DNA of 64,000 nucleotides, from positions 14,707,127 through 14,771,126 of the forward strand of contig CM041092.1 in the NCBI GenBank assembly GCA_023079485.1. Direction: 5' to 3'. Shown here in pieces: positions 1 to 40,418 of this stretch. The translations under genes were made by a program, and so were the position numbers. The stretch's first letter is position 1. Every line of letters begins with the position of its first letter. The stretch is from Archilochus colubris. Taxonomy: Eukaryota > Chordata > Aves > Apodiformes > Trochilidae. The notes below the pieces were generated by a model that saw nothing but the letters and a program-made list of their open reading frames with translations, ran no database searches and was not told the origin of the DNA.

Positions 1-1399
1 AATAAAGCAGCCATTATGCTACAAATACTCCAGTATTTAGATGATGATGCATCACTTGGTTTTTATATATAAAAAAAAAGCATTTGCCCTAACAGCAAAG
101 TTACACAAAAAAGAAGAAAGGATCCTTGGAAACAAAGAACCAACTTAAAAAACCCAAATAACCAAAAAACTAATGTAAATTTAGCATATATTTCTAATAT
201 ATTTCACTGTTACTCTTCTTCTCCATCAAGATGCTGAAGCAATCTAAAAAGAAAAAGACAACTTTACCCAGAACTACAAAAACTAGAAAGAGACTTTTGT
301 CTTCTGAAAGAGTCAAGACATGGATTTGTCCTTTCTAAGGTGCTAAGAAACAATAAACCACACTCAGATCAATTAAGCTTTACCAGACTGGCATCCCAGT
401 CTTTTTCACACTAAGCAAATTGCCTGAGCAGAGGCAAGCTTCCAGCCCTATTCCCCTGAAACAAAACTCCTCACTCATTTTACAAAGTGTGAACAAAGGA
501 GAAGAGATGCAAGTTGCTTGTGTGCAACAGACAGTAACAGATGCCCTGCGGATGCTGTCAGGGCAACCACGTCTTCTTTATACACTTGTACTGCTTGGCT
601 GCTTCCAGGGAAGGTTTATTAACATCTTTTTCTGGGCAGAAAAAACAAAGGGTACCAGTTCTAGAAGATGAACCCAGCTTTTAAGACAGCCTTTCTTGCC
701 AATATACAAACCCTGTTGCTGTGTCACTGCAACAACAGGTCCTATTTGTGTCATTATTATATACAGTGACCTCTGCAAACTACTTCACCTCCCTTCCAGA
801 GGCACCTGGGCTGGCATATCAGAGCTCCACTGCCTCATCTAATCAATGGCCCCTACACAGAAAAGGGGCATGGTGGAGAAGGGTGCCTGTGAGGAGACTG
901 CTGGGATGGGAGCCACCCACCTGGGCTTTCCAAGAGGCTCTCAGGCAGGGCAGAGGAGTTATCTCAGGCGACATCTCGCTGCTCACAGCCCCGCCGCTCC
1001 GCACAGGCTCCGCACTGACACATCCCACCCAAACTACAGCAAACCCGGCTTGGGTTGAACTGCCACAGCCGACTCCAGGGTCAGGCTCTCACCAACCCTT
1101 CCCCTCAGTGTTCCCCCCTTGACTCCGGACTACGCTTCCCCGGAGGGTCCGTGCGGCACTCCCGGCTTCTCTACGCGGGGGAGGAAAGCGCAGGGAGCTA
1201 AAACGCCCCAGTCAGTCACTTTCCCTCTCAAACCCCACCCGTAAGGGGCAGGGGTGCAGCAGGCGGGCCACCTGCCCCGGCCCGCAGCCGATGTCACCGT
1301 GACATCCGCCAGCTCCAGCGGGAGCCGCCGGCGCTTTCTCCGCGCCCCGTGGCCCCCAGCCCGAGGCGAGGTGCGGGGAGGCCCCGGGACCGCACGTAC
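1..1399 (-). other. ERCC3: ERCC3 intron 2 (partial)
   Basis: This stretch follows the donor site at 1399/1398 of ERCC3 coding exon 2 and runs off the left edge. I looked on the minus strand for the next ERCC3 exon (the part after the PLWV residues) and did not find it, so it should lie outside the window. The right end (about 1120-1399) is GC-rich and belongs to the CpG island; the left 900 bases are AT-rich and hold no exon I can support. Confidence 0.6.
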
Positions 1400-1605
1400 C
1401 ACCCAGAGGGGACGCGAGGAGTGGTCGGCCTTCAGGGGCATCTGCTGCCTGTAATCCTTCGCTCCGTACTCGTCCACTTTGGTGCCGATCTCCTCCACCT
1501 GCTTCCCCGCGGCGGAGGGCACCGCCTCCTGCGACTCCTTGCCGGGAGCTTCATCTTCATCCTCTTCGTCGTCATCGTAATGGCGCTTCTTGGACTTCTT
1601 CTTAT
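1400..1605 (-). CDS. ERCC3: ERCC3 coding exon 2
   Basis: The 206-base exon starts after acceptor AG at 1607-1606 and ends before donor gtacgt (1399-1394). It begins with the last two bases of an Asp codon and ends on a complete Val codon. It encodes the lysine-rich and acidic N-terminal region of XPB and the conserved [11 protein letters not shown] segment. Confidence 0.94.
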
Positions 1606-1757
1606 CTGGGAGCAAAGTCGAAGCTGGGACCCGCACCTGAGGCTCCCCAGAGGGGATCTCCCCGCCTCACCCTCTCCCTGTACGGCGTCTCCAGACCGCT
1701 CCCCGCCGGGCTCCCTCCCCGCCCGGGCCGCCGCTCACCTCGCTCCTTCTTCCCCAT
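1400..1757 (-). CDS. ERCC3: ERCC3 (XPB helicase), first two coding exons, partial
   Basis: This is the N-terminus of XPB, the 3'-5' DNA helicase/translocase subunit of TFIIH, which opens promoters for RNA polymerase II and acts in nucleotide excision repair in the nucleus. Two exons are visible: 1739-1757 (MGKKER plus one base) and 1400-1605. Joined in phase they give 75 residues ending in RPLWV at a codon border. The segment has a lysine-rich start ([10 protein letters not shown]), an acidic run (DDDEEDEDE) and the conserved stretch [15 protein letters not shown], closely matching vertebrate XPB. The helicase domains and the other exons lie beyond the left edge. The neighbour to the right is MAP3K2 on the same strand, as in human 2q14.3. 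Identification is by recall of the family sequence, but the match is extensive. Confidence 0.95.
1739..1757 (-). CDS. ERCC3: ERCC3 coding exon 1 with start codon
   Basis: The start ATG is at 1757-1755 in the context gccATGG, a strong Kozak match. Nineteen coding bases (MGKKER and the first base of Asp) are followed by donor gtgag at 1738-1734. Intron 1 is only 133 bases. The short MGK start agrees with the MGKRD start of mammalian XPB. Confidence 0.92.
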
Positions 1758-1804
1758 GGCCGCTGCGCACCTCCCGCCTCGCGCCAGCGCCTGCCCGGCG
1801 CGTC

Positions 1805-1812
1805 ACTTCCGG
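1805..1812 (-). promoter_or_regulatory. ETS/GABP site in ERCC3 promoter
   Basis: The plus strand reads ACTTCCGG, so the minus strand is CCGGAAGT, the ETS/GABPA core. It lies about 48 bases upstream of the ERCC3 ATG, a usual place for ETS sites near starts of TATA-less housekeeping promoters. The function is inferred. Confidence 0.5.
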
Positions 1813-1924
1813 CAGGCGGGAGGGGAGGAGGTACAGAGCCGGCGAGCCGCGCGCAGTCCCATCGATTCTCTGTTCCCGGGGCCGCCCCCGCGGCGCGTGG
1901 AAGCGCGGGCGGGAGGGCAGAGAA

Positions 1925-1956
1925 GGGGGGGGGGGTGGGGTGGTCCTGGGGTGGGG
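1925..1956 (+). other. G-quadruplex motif upstream of ERCC3
   Basis: The plus strand carries an 11-base G run followed by further G4 runs separated by loops of 1 to about 7 bases, enough for an intramolecular G-quadruplex. It lies about 170-200 bases upstream of the ERCC3 start codon, on the strand opposite to the coding strand. Confidence 0.6.
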
Positions 1957-2176
1957 CGAGCAGCAGCCCCCCCAGAATAGCCACGGATCCGCGGGGAAAG
2001 GGAACGGGACGCGGCTTTTACAAATAGCGATCTTAATTAAAAATAGAGGCTTCCGCAGGACACCTTAATTTAAGTAAAAAGCCCGCCGACAGTTCAGGCG
2101 GGAGACTGACATTCCGGACTGTTCTGAAAGACAAAATACTTAAAAGAGAAATGACACTGTTATCCCTACAGAGTGT

Positions 2177-2182
2177 TTTAAT
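2177..2182 (-). terminator. candidate distal poly(A) signal of MAP3K2
   Basis: The minus strand reads ATTAAA, the commonest variant of the cleavage/polyadenylation hexamer. It is the last such hexamer I noted before the ERCC3 promoter. It is a candidate only. Confidence 0.3.
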
Positions 2183-2451
2183 ATATTTCTAAGTACAATT
2201 CGTGTCTGATTTTGGAAATACAAATACATTTCGAATGGTTAAAAACAAAAATTAAAAAAATATTTTGAACATCAGCCAGCTGAAAATATATTTATCTAGT
2301 AAATCATCTCTCAAAGCTTTTATATATTTAATTATTCTAACTAAACATAGTACCCTTAAAAAACAAGTTCATAAAAATGTAGAAATGAAATTGTGGAATA
2401 AGATTACTGGGATATATATACACACACATTCAATGCATACACAGAATTACA

Positions 2452-2460
2452 AGGGGGGGG
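2452..2460 (+). repeat. short G run
   Basis: A run of about nine G residues follows a TA/CA-rich microsatellite stretch (about 2410-2430). Both are simple-sequence features within the inferred 3'UTR. Confidence 0.6.
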
Positions 2461-5011
2461 GATTTTCTTTTGTTGGGGAGGTTGTTTTTTTTAACGTTTG
2501 GAAGGTTGGTAGACCAAGGGAACTAGTAAGCAATGCTGAACTCCTGAGTTCCTCAACCAAGGTAACCATAGGCTAATTTTTAAATTGTTTATATTTTTTT
2601 TTTTTTATACACAAGATATTCCATGTAAAGCAGCAACAGCAGTGCAGTTACTGGTAGCAACATCTCAAAAGTAATAAAAAAACCATACATCCAGACAGTA
2701 GTACATTGCACACACACGTGATTCTCATACATCCGTCAACAATTGGTCAGAGTATTAAATCAGTGTACAAATTAAATATTTCCAAAAATGTGCAAAAAAG
2801 TCAACGTTGATAGAAAAAAACACCTTTGTGTACATACATTACAAACTGTGCCCAGCATTCAACTGAGAGTAAAAACATTTACAGTGAGAAACTGATAGAT
2901 TAAATAGAGAATTTAATGGCTACATAACAATGTACATTAGATCAGGAGTAAACTTACAAATTTCTCTTCATAGCTTCATGAAGACTAAAAGCCTACACTC
3001 CAATTCATCTAAGCCTCCTCCGTGTGATTGCAATGCTATTACATTACAGCACTCCTGTGAGGTCTGAGATGCAGACACGACGCGCTAATAAACCATTCCA
3101 ATTTCAGGATGACACCACCTTTTATACAGGAAACAAACCCCAGGGAACTGACAATCTAACGCCTGCTCAGAAAAAAAAACACAATCCCTGGATTTAAATC
3201 CACACAGTACAACCTCTGGGGAAAAGGATGGTCTAGTTCTGGGGTAAAAGACAGGAAAACCCTCCAAAATGTTTCCCATGAATATCCACTCTGGAATTGA
3301 GTATCCTTTTCCTTATCTCTTGACAGAAAACCCTGACCCTGTGTCCTCATTGGTGGACTCAAATTAAGACCTGAACCATGAGATAAAATATTATGTGTTT
3401 TAATCCAGTTGCTCTCCATTTAAAGTAAGTTTGTGAAAACTGAGACCTAGGCAAAGCTGTGACTGTGAGGAGTGGTGCTTTGAAACATGACAAATTCATT
3501 CTCTCCATCCCATCTACCCCTCAAAAACATACACGTGTATATCCCTAGAGAAAAGCCAAAGCTTTGCATGGCCCAGAGCTGCAGAGGGTGCCAGGGGGGC
3601 TCAGTGCCAGCAGGTGGGGGATCCTCCTGGGCTGTGGAAGGAGGGGGAGCTGGGCAGGGTGCCCAGGGCTGGCAGCACCCCTGGGGCAGGGCAGCCCTGC
3701 TCCCTCATCACCCCCAGCCAGGGGAACCTGCAGCATCCTGGGTGCAAGTGATGGGACCTTGCTATAAAGCTGTACATAAACTCACACCTTTGTTCAGGAG
3801 CGATCAGTGGACACCACCTATACAGTATATAAACTGTGCCAACTAGAATGAAAAATAAACTGTGAGGGCTAAGTGGGGAAAAATAAAAAGATAAAGGAGC
3901 TCCTTTGTTTCTGATCAAGGATTTGGATTCAGAAACCCCAGCAGATGGCAATTCTGCCTGCTGCCTTTTTGGGGTGTGTGTGTGGCTCCTCCTGAAGGCA
4001 GCACTGACACCCCAGTAGCTGTGGGTGACAGCTGGGTGTCCCAGCAAGCTAACTGTGAAATGTTCTGACTATGGCACACACAGCAATTCAGTCACAAATC
4101 TACTCATCTCCACGGCGTTCCTTAAATGTCCCAAAGCTCAAACCTGGCGAGTAAATTCACCAGGTTTAATCACCAAGCTTATGCTTTAATTTTAGAGCAA
4201 CAACAGTACAATAAAGTTAAAAAGAGTTTTAAAAGGCAAACTCTTAGTTTTAATGCTGGCATGAATTCTGCACATCAAAACAGCAACTACGAACACCCAA
4301 ATCTCTTAATTATGGGCAGTGTCTATCACTTTTCACTAGTACCTGCTTTATGCTGTTAGCAGTAGCTTACTGATGGATATATATAAGTAACAGTACTAAT
4401 CCATGAAATCTCACTTTTTGGCTATATGTATATATGGGGATAGAAAAGCTTTGGTAATTTTATGTCATTTTACACTGCAGACTTGTCATTAACACAAGAC
4501 AGCAAGTTACCAGCAAGAGGAAACGATACTGGCAGTAATACTTTTGCTTTTCCAGGAACACCATAGGGACTCACATTCAAGCACACACATTACGCTTTTC
4601 TATATGCATGACAAAGACTTTCAAGATTAAAGAGTAAGAAGTAAGAGTAATAAGTAACTGTAGATCTGACCAATTTGCTCAGGTCTCCAAAGCTGCAGTT
4701 AAGACATTGCTCTGTGTTGTCCCAAAGAATGGCTTGCTGTACTGTGCTGTACCTACAGGTGCTACAAGGCGTTCAGTCAAGACAATGGCAGGATCAGGGT
4801 TATCCAAAAGGCACAGGAAAGAATTTCACGGGCACAATGCTGGCTACACTGAGAAATCTGTTGATTTGCTTAGACACATAATATTATTCCTGTGTATTGA
4901 AAGTAAACAATTTTCAATGTATACCATGTTCACAAATGTACCGCCTGTGACTTCAAGTCCATTAAGAACTTAAGCTGCACTCTGGGTTTACTGCAGAGTC
5001 CAGGACCCAGA

Positions 5012-5057
5012 GCTAGGAAGCTCCACCTTGACTCGCTAGGAAGCTCCACCTTGACTC
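5012..5057. repeat. 23-bp exact tandem duplication
   Basis: Two exact copies of a 23-base unit (beginning GCTAGGAAGCTCC) lie at 5012-5034 and 5035-5057. They fall within the inferred MAP3K2 3'UTR. Exact identity points to a recent duplication. Confidence 0.9.
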
Positions 5058-7382
5058 TTAAGAGTACCTTTTTAAGTGCGGAAAAGTAAGTTTTCTGGTA
5101 TGTACACCAGTGTACCATCTCCAAAACACAAATACAAACCCTGTGTTCGCACAGGAAGCGCTTCCAAAGTCCCTTTGTAAACTTCTCAATTTAAATGTCG
5201 GCAGCAGAGCATAACTAGAGTCCACTTTTCAATGAATTAGGTGAATTCTGGTTTGAGCACTGAAAAAAACCATACTCTGTGACTGTTTTGGTGACATGGA
5301 ATGTCACATACTTCAAGATGGTTTTCAAAAATGAACAAAATTAAGGCATACCATTCAAAAGGAAAAAAAAAGTAAAAAACAAAACTTCGTTGTTATGCTG
5401 AAAGGACAGTACAAAACCAGCTACAAATCAAACAGCAAATGAAGTTAAAATTTTAAACTGTCAAGAAAAAAGCCAATGTAGATTTAACCCTGCAGTTAAT
5501 TACAAATAAACAACTTGCTCTAGCTCGACTGAAACTTTCAGGCTCAATCTGACAGGACTGTTACACTATTAAAACCATACCACAGAAGTAGCTTAACTTT
5601 TTGTTACTTAATAGCATGCAATGAAGAGAATACTAAAAGTCATTAGCAGGCAAATCCTTTGAAAATATGCATGCTCACTGTGAACCTTGATCCTTATTTT
5701 TTGAGAGCAGAGCTTCATTGTGGCATTTAAAGAACAACATTACAGCATTGTTTTCATTGCATTTTCTAGGAATTGTATTCAACAATTAAGAATAATTAAT
5801 GATTCTAAAATGCTGGTATCTTTATAAGATATTAGAAGTTGTGAGCAGGGATCTTGGCTCCGCAACCCTTATCCAATGGTGTTTTAAGCATATAATTCCA
5901 TGCACACTCTCAAATTCTAGAACCAGGGGTTTGTTCAGTATCATACAATGTGTTCTGCAGACATTGTATACAGAGGTACTGTTATTTAATGCAGCTTGGT
6001 TTACTACATTGCCCCAACAGGGGATTAATATTAGCTAACCTTTCAATAAAAGTCTGATTTAGCTTCATAATTATTTATATTTCAAAACATCTACATTGAT
6101 AAATATCTACTTAAGTCAGCAGACAAATTCTTCATAGGGTGAAAAAAAAACAAAACACCAAAACCCAAACCCAACAGTGCAAACCTCATCTTAGTTGAAT
6201 TACTGGAATGGCAAAGGTCATCTTCATTTAAGAAGCACTGTCTTTCTGTTGGTACCTTTCTGATATGTTAAAAAAATTAAGAAAAATGCATTCTGCAAAT
6301 TCTATTTTTCCTGGCTCCAAGATGCTTACCGTTGTCATGACTGAATGCCGTATTTTAGAAAAGGCACAAAAGCAGCAAACATGATTATTCAGTTATTAAA
6401 AACCACAATGAAGTGATATTGCAATATACGTGAGCCAGCACTGTCTCACAAAAAGGACACATTATAAGAAAACTAGATTCTGAAAATTTTCAAGCTTCAG
6501 AGAGTGCAGCTTCTTTTTGGAATACTATATTTAAATGTTACGAATGCTACAGCTAAACCTGGTTACATTTTCCCTTTAATGTCCTTTTTTTTTTTTTTGG
6601 TAATATAAAATTTCCTTACCTTTTCAGATATCACTGTCCACTACTGATTTTTATATACATTTTCACCTAGGTTTCTGTATCTTCTTAATCTGCTTGAAAT
6701 CAATAATTTCAGTTTTATGATCTTTAAATTACTTACACAAAATATTAGGCTCTACATTAAGCTTCCCATCCCTGCTGTCACTAAATATTGCTTATAAAGC
6801 ACAGGTCCTTTACACAGAGTATGAACCAAATATTCTTAAAGGCTGTTTTCATAGCTTTTATCTAGTGACAGAGAAGCAAAAAAGTCAGTACAAGCTGGCT
6901 TTCCTTTCAGCCTTCTAAACTTTCTGTGATCTGAGTAGTTTTTCCCATGCTCAGAAAAGCTGGCACAGTTTTGTGCCCTGACTGAGAAAATGGTAAGCTG
7001 GGTGAAATATTCACATAAACCAAAGAAGCCACTACTCTCAGCCAGAGGAGAGATGGCCTCAAAAAAATCATTGTTACTCCACTGTAGGTAAAATAATTAC
7101 GATTGATCCATATTCCTGCTTATGCTCTAATGTAAAATTTGGAAGTTAGCAGAGTTATTTCAGAAATCTCATGAGTGAACTACTATGGGAATGGATAAGC
7201 TTATTTTTTTATTTCCATGCACCTCATAGTTCTGATAGTTCCCTAAAAATGCAAAACAGGTAGAGCTTTGTTAGTGCACACAGGGTTCATAGTACCAGCC
7301 CACTCTGCCTTTACAAAATAGCAAAACCAAGCAATGAATCATCCAAACCAGTATGCATTATTTCAGGTCTATAGTCCAGTAG

Positions 7383-7388
7383 TTTATT
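7383..7388 (-). terminator. candidate proximal poly(A) signal of MAP3K2
   Basis: The minus strand reads AATAAA about 1.56 kb after the stop codon. It could end a short-UTR transcript form. No transcript evidence is available here. Confidence 0.3.
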
Positions 7389-8946
7389 TCAAAATGCCCT
7401 TTTAAATTATTTATGTTGTGTTCTACAAAAATACGAGTTTAACTTTTCTGTTGTGAAAAGTCAGCTACTCACTACACCTGATCAGTAGCTGAACTTCTCA
7501 ACTGAGAAGCAGTATTTCAGAGTATTAGTTTTGTTCTTTCATTATACTTTTTCAGAAATGGCAAAAGTGATGGTTTTATGACAACTGGGAATCTGACAAA
7601 CACCAAACATCCGGACTACTGGGCTGGAGTAATCATGCTGGCTCTCTTTTCACTTTTGGCCTGTTCTTCATACCATTTTTTGTGCTGTACCTTCTTATTC
7701 ATGTGGATTCATCATTGCTACCTTTTTAAAATACAACTGGAGTCTTACCTCTCAGTGACTTATTCCTGGTGTTAAAAGATGCTTGTATTTATATTAACTT
7801 TACTTTAGGACTTTTCAGCACATCCTAGATGACTGCCCTGTGCTACTAAACCAACTTTTTTTTCAGTGCGTAACAGGAAGAATTTTATATTATTCAGGCA
7901 CTTGATGTTGACATACATTCCATCCTAGCGCCTCATGACAGCTTTGAAAATGTTTTTTTTCTTATAGCTCATTCTGAATTAACTCATATACTACACAAGG
8001 ATTAGTCACTCCCTTTCCCCTGACACTATTCAGGGGGTTGTGAAGGAGAAATGACTCTCATCATCATTAATTGTTCTTACCTAAGATAACCGTCTTCCCT
8101 CCAAGCTTATGCAACAGAAGTTCTCTTTGGCAGATACAGCAGGAGGCATTCTCCTAACTATTTACATCCAACAGCTGACTCTTGTCTACTACAGAAATTT
8201 TTTCCTTGCAGTATAGGAGTTTCTAGCAGTCTGGGTCCATGATCTGTTCACCTGTTATTATTTTCCTGTTAAGATAATACAAGAGTTCTACACCAAATCC
8301 TCTAACTAGTACATCAGTGTTGAGTTATTTTTTGTTATTTTCTTTTGGTCACATAGAAGTACTGGTCAGACACGCCGCTGCGCAAAGAGTTCCAAGTTCT
8401 TCCGGCTGTTTGGTTAGCTGTTCCAGCATGTTCCAGCTTGAACTGTAAAATCCAGGAACTGATTAAAATGATAAATTATATCAAGAAGTTAGAACTCTCT
8501 GCTGCAAGTACCTACAAGATAAAGAAGAATTACATAGAAGTAACCTTCTTGTCCTTTAGCTGCATGTCTATTTTTCCCTGCAACCTGAGTCAGTCAGCAG
8601 TGTCAGAAAGTCACACAGTTCCTGACTGTCCAAGCATGTCTTTTTTTTTTTTCTTTTTTTTCCCTTAAATAAAGAACAAATATGTACTAAAGTGCTTTAT
8701 CTACATGAACCACATCAGTACATTATATAAACAAAAAGTTCTAGTCCTGGAAGGAGCAGGGGAGAGAAGATTCTCATTTAGATACAAAATTTAGATTGTT
8801 TACAATCTAAGTGAAACAAAGATTCAAGAGAATATTCTCTCTCTTGTCTTATTTCTCTTTTTTTTTTTTTTTGTAAAAAATAAAAATAAAAGTGCAGTCA
8901 AATAGAAAACAAATGCAGTAGATGCAAGCCAAGTCGAGGCAGGCTG

Positions 8947-37503
<28,557 letters not shown>

Positions 37504-37569
37504 AATAACAGTGAGCCTGAGAACTTGAACTTCAGGAAAATGGTTGCTTCATCAGTATTATTTTATTCC
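37504..37569 (-). other. MAP3K2: MAP3K2 5'UTR part of exon 2
   Basis: A pyrimidine-rich acceptor (tttgtgttttag, AG at 37571-37570) precedes 66 bases of untranslated sequence that lead into the start codon. It contains a six-codon upstream ORF. Confidence 0.7.
37532..37552 (-). promoter_or_regulatory. upstream ORF in MAP3K2 5'UTR
   Basis: An ATG at 37552-37550 opens a frame of six codons (MKQPFS) and stops at TGA 37534-37532, 28 bases before the MAP3K2 ATG. Its own context is weak (C at -3, A at +4), so leaky scanning is expected. The effect on translation is inferred. Confidence 0.5.
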
Positions 37570-40403
37570 CTAAAACACAAAATTAAAAGTACACAATTAC
37601 TGAAGTTGTCCAAGGCACTTAAAACAGTTGACACTTCATTGTTTACACATAGTTTTCTGGTATTCTACAGATCAAATATGTATATAAGCTACAAACAAGG
37701 CTGCATATGTAGGTATCATGTGGAGAAAACTGATATTGTCCCCATATCCACACTAGGCTCTGAGTAACATTACATATTTATATATCACAGCACAAATCAA
37801 GAGGCATCAATACCTATTTATTATATAACCTAAAAACCTTCAACCAGTAAGTTTTTTCATCATATTTCAAGAGTATTACACAGATACCACAATACCCCTG
37901 AAAGCAAATGGCCCTGGTATTAACTTTAAATACATAATACATAAGTTATCCAGAAAAGCAGAAACATAGGGGACACATTTTTGAGCAAACCCTATTATAA
38001 TAATTTTAACATCAACCAATCTAAAAAAAAAATTAAGGACCAATTAAAATTATCTATGAGATGTTATTATTGAGTTTAATAGGAAAAACTAAAGAGATAT
38101 CCCCAAATAGACAACAAGACTTGTTGTAATATAGGCTACAGCAGGAAGAATTCACCATTTTTAACAAAAGATCTTCAAGGAAAACTCTCCAATTCCTTAG
38201 GCAGTCACTGTGACCAAGTAGGGAAAGCCTGTTTCCTTCTCCCTTTTCCTGGCTGCAGTGGACCAACCTCTGGCTCAGAGCACAAAGATCTACCCTACTA
38301 TGATAAAACATGATTTCCCTGCAGGTTCATTGAAGGAGCTACACCAACAGAATGACTTTTTTTTTCTTTTCTTTTTTAAATAGAATTTTTTTTCTCATGG
38401 TTTACAGCTCCTTACCAGTGTCAACTTGATAGCAACACAGGGGTGGTAAGCCAGCTCTTTGAGCACCATCCAGTCAGGCTTCTTTTTTCAAAATTCTGCC
38501 AACTTTCTAGCTGGCAAATTACTTTAAATTTTCCAAAGGATTTCTGAGCATCTTCTGGCATTGTCTTTTACACACTCTCTCCATGCAAACAGTCTTTTAG
38601 GAAGCATTCATTTCACCAGTAAAACTGTAAAGTTTTAGGTACCTTTGGCACATTTTTTTCAGAAAGAAATCTGGATTTGAGAGCCATATAAAGTTCTCTG
38701 CTGTGCCTTTTACCTACAAATCAGATGACTCATCTGATATTGTGTACTTCAAGCTTACTAATAAGCAAGAACAGATCAGGCTTTTAAAGAACACCCTGTG
38801 GTCCCACTCTGCAATCACAGATTTCAGATAAAATAGCACACAGAAGAGCATATTAGAAAATAAAGCCAAAAATATTATTCAAGTCTATTCAGTTACCTGC
38901 TCCTGAGTGTACAGACAGCCTGAAAACAAAGCCTAAAACACCTTTCAAGTGTTGTGGGAACAAAACTCCTGTTTAATGCATTATAACATACACTACATTC
39001 TTGCAAGCTCTGATATTTGGCCTGAGCTGCCTGCAGCCTCAAGACACAACACCAGCTTTTACTACTAACAAGGTCTCTAGCCTCTTGATGCCATCACAGT
39101 AGAGGAGAAAATATTCTGTTTCAAAAAAAACCTAAAAAATAAAATTTCTCTGCTGCTCCATAACAGAAAGGGAAAACTACAATGATACAGAAGAAGGGGA
39201 TTTGCACTGATCTGCACACAGAAAAACAGGGACTGAATTTAATTTGCTGAATGACAGTAGCCAAGATCACTCACAATAAGGACAGAATTTTGTGCCTTGC
39301 ACTCACACAAGATGCCAGGAGATCTGGTTTACCTGGTAAACTGCGATTACCTCTATAGTCTTCAGTAACACAACTAACTTTTTTCACCCCCAAGTCTGAT
39401 TCTTTGTGTCTTTTGCATCCCTAAGAGTCAAAAAAAGCAAAAAAGAACATACATTCGACTACCTCCTCTACTGCTTTTTGTATCAGCAGTAGTCTTGGGG
39501 TATCTTCCAAAGCATTACTCACGAAAATACTTTTAAAATATTTAATTCTGTATGTGATCCAACTGTCTTAAAATGAGAGCTATTGTCATTTTCATCAAAC
39601 ATCTGATTTAATTAGCTGTCTTAATACATTAACCATAAAAATGTGTTGCGTAACTTCAGATTAAGTACTTTTGTAATAATTCCTTTAAAGAAATACAACA
39701 GTTCTCTAAGGCATTTTAAATCTTCTGCCACAATTTAAGAAAACAAGTACAAGTTATAATTCCAAATAAAAATACCCCAGATGTTCTTTCTCAGCCTAGA
39801 TGAAATAACCAAACTTGAAAGATTTAAGATACTGAACTACAGGGCTTCAAAAAGGCAGGCAAGCTGAAGAAGAAACATAGTAGCTTGTGTCTTCAGCAAG
39901 TTCCTTCAGCTACAAGAATCCTTTCTTTACTATACAATCAGTGACAACCATTTCTTTTCCCTTCCACTTCCTTCTTATTCCATAGTTGGAAAAAAAAACG
40001 AATTAGAAAACTTAATTTCTCTGAATAACTTAGGGACTTCTCACTTCTAACAAAAATTCTTCCTTTTCAGCTATAAACTAATCACCAAGTAAAAATCTCA
40101 ATCTTGCTGCATTTACTGTCACATCAAAAATAAGCTAACGACATTATAATTTCAACTAAATGTGTAATAAATCAAGCTTTATGAAAACTTCACCTTAGTA
40201 AACTGAAAAAACACCTGTGTTTAACAGCTCATTTTTACCATGGACTATAATAATAAGGTAGTGGTGAGGGCAGAGTACAAACAAGATTACAAAGAACATT
40301 TTTTTAAACAACAACAAAAAATTCCATAAAAAGAGAAAAAAGTGTACCCTAACCCATTGTTACAAAGCAGCTTGAGTTAAAAAAAAACAAAACCAAATAC
40401 AAA

Positions 40404-40418
40404 ACACACACACACACA
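40404..40418. repeat. (AC)n microsatellite
   Basis: About eight AC units lie in MAP3K2 intron 1. Confidence 0.8.

Larger units (their letters stand above)
1120..1960 (-). promoter_or_regulatory. ERCC3: ERCC3 CpG-island promoter region
   Basis: This stretch is rich in G+C and CpG compared with the AT-rich flanks on both sides, and it spans the first two coding exons and the 5' flank of ERCC3. There is no clear TATA box upstream of the ATG, which fits a dispersed housekeeping promoter. The exact transcription start cannot be fixed from sequence; it is likely between about 1770 and 1870. Confidence 0.75.
2177..8946 (-). other. MAP3K2: MAP3K2 3'UTR (inferred extent)
   Basis: The stretch following the MAP3K2 stop codon has no exon of another gene and is AT-rich. 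Mammalian MAP3K2 has a very long 3'UTR (several kilobases) that ends not far from ERCC3. A comparable UTR here would reach the ATTAAA hexamer at 2182-2177 (minus strand), about 400 bases from the ERCC3 start. An AATAAA at 7388-7383 could give a shorter form of about 1.5 kb. Pumilio-type octamers occur at 8159-8166 and 6652-6659. The true end needs transcript data. Confidence 0.5.

Noticed and set aside
210..243. Minus-strand segment after a good acceptor that reads LLQHLDGEEE and stops, like a small terminal exon
   Set aside because: Only ten codons; the phase does not fit ERCC3 exon 2 (which ends phase 0), and no poly(A) hexamer or matching upstream exon was found. Likely chance.
843..1130. 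Open frames on both strands left of ERCC3 exon 2
   Set aside because: GC-rich intron sequence; none matches the next ERCC3 exon or another protein.
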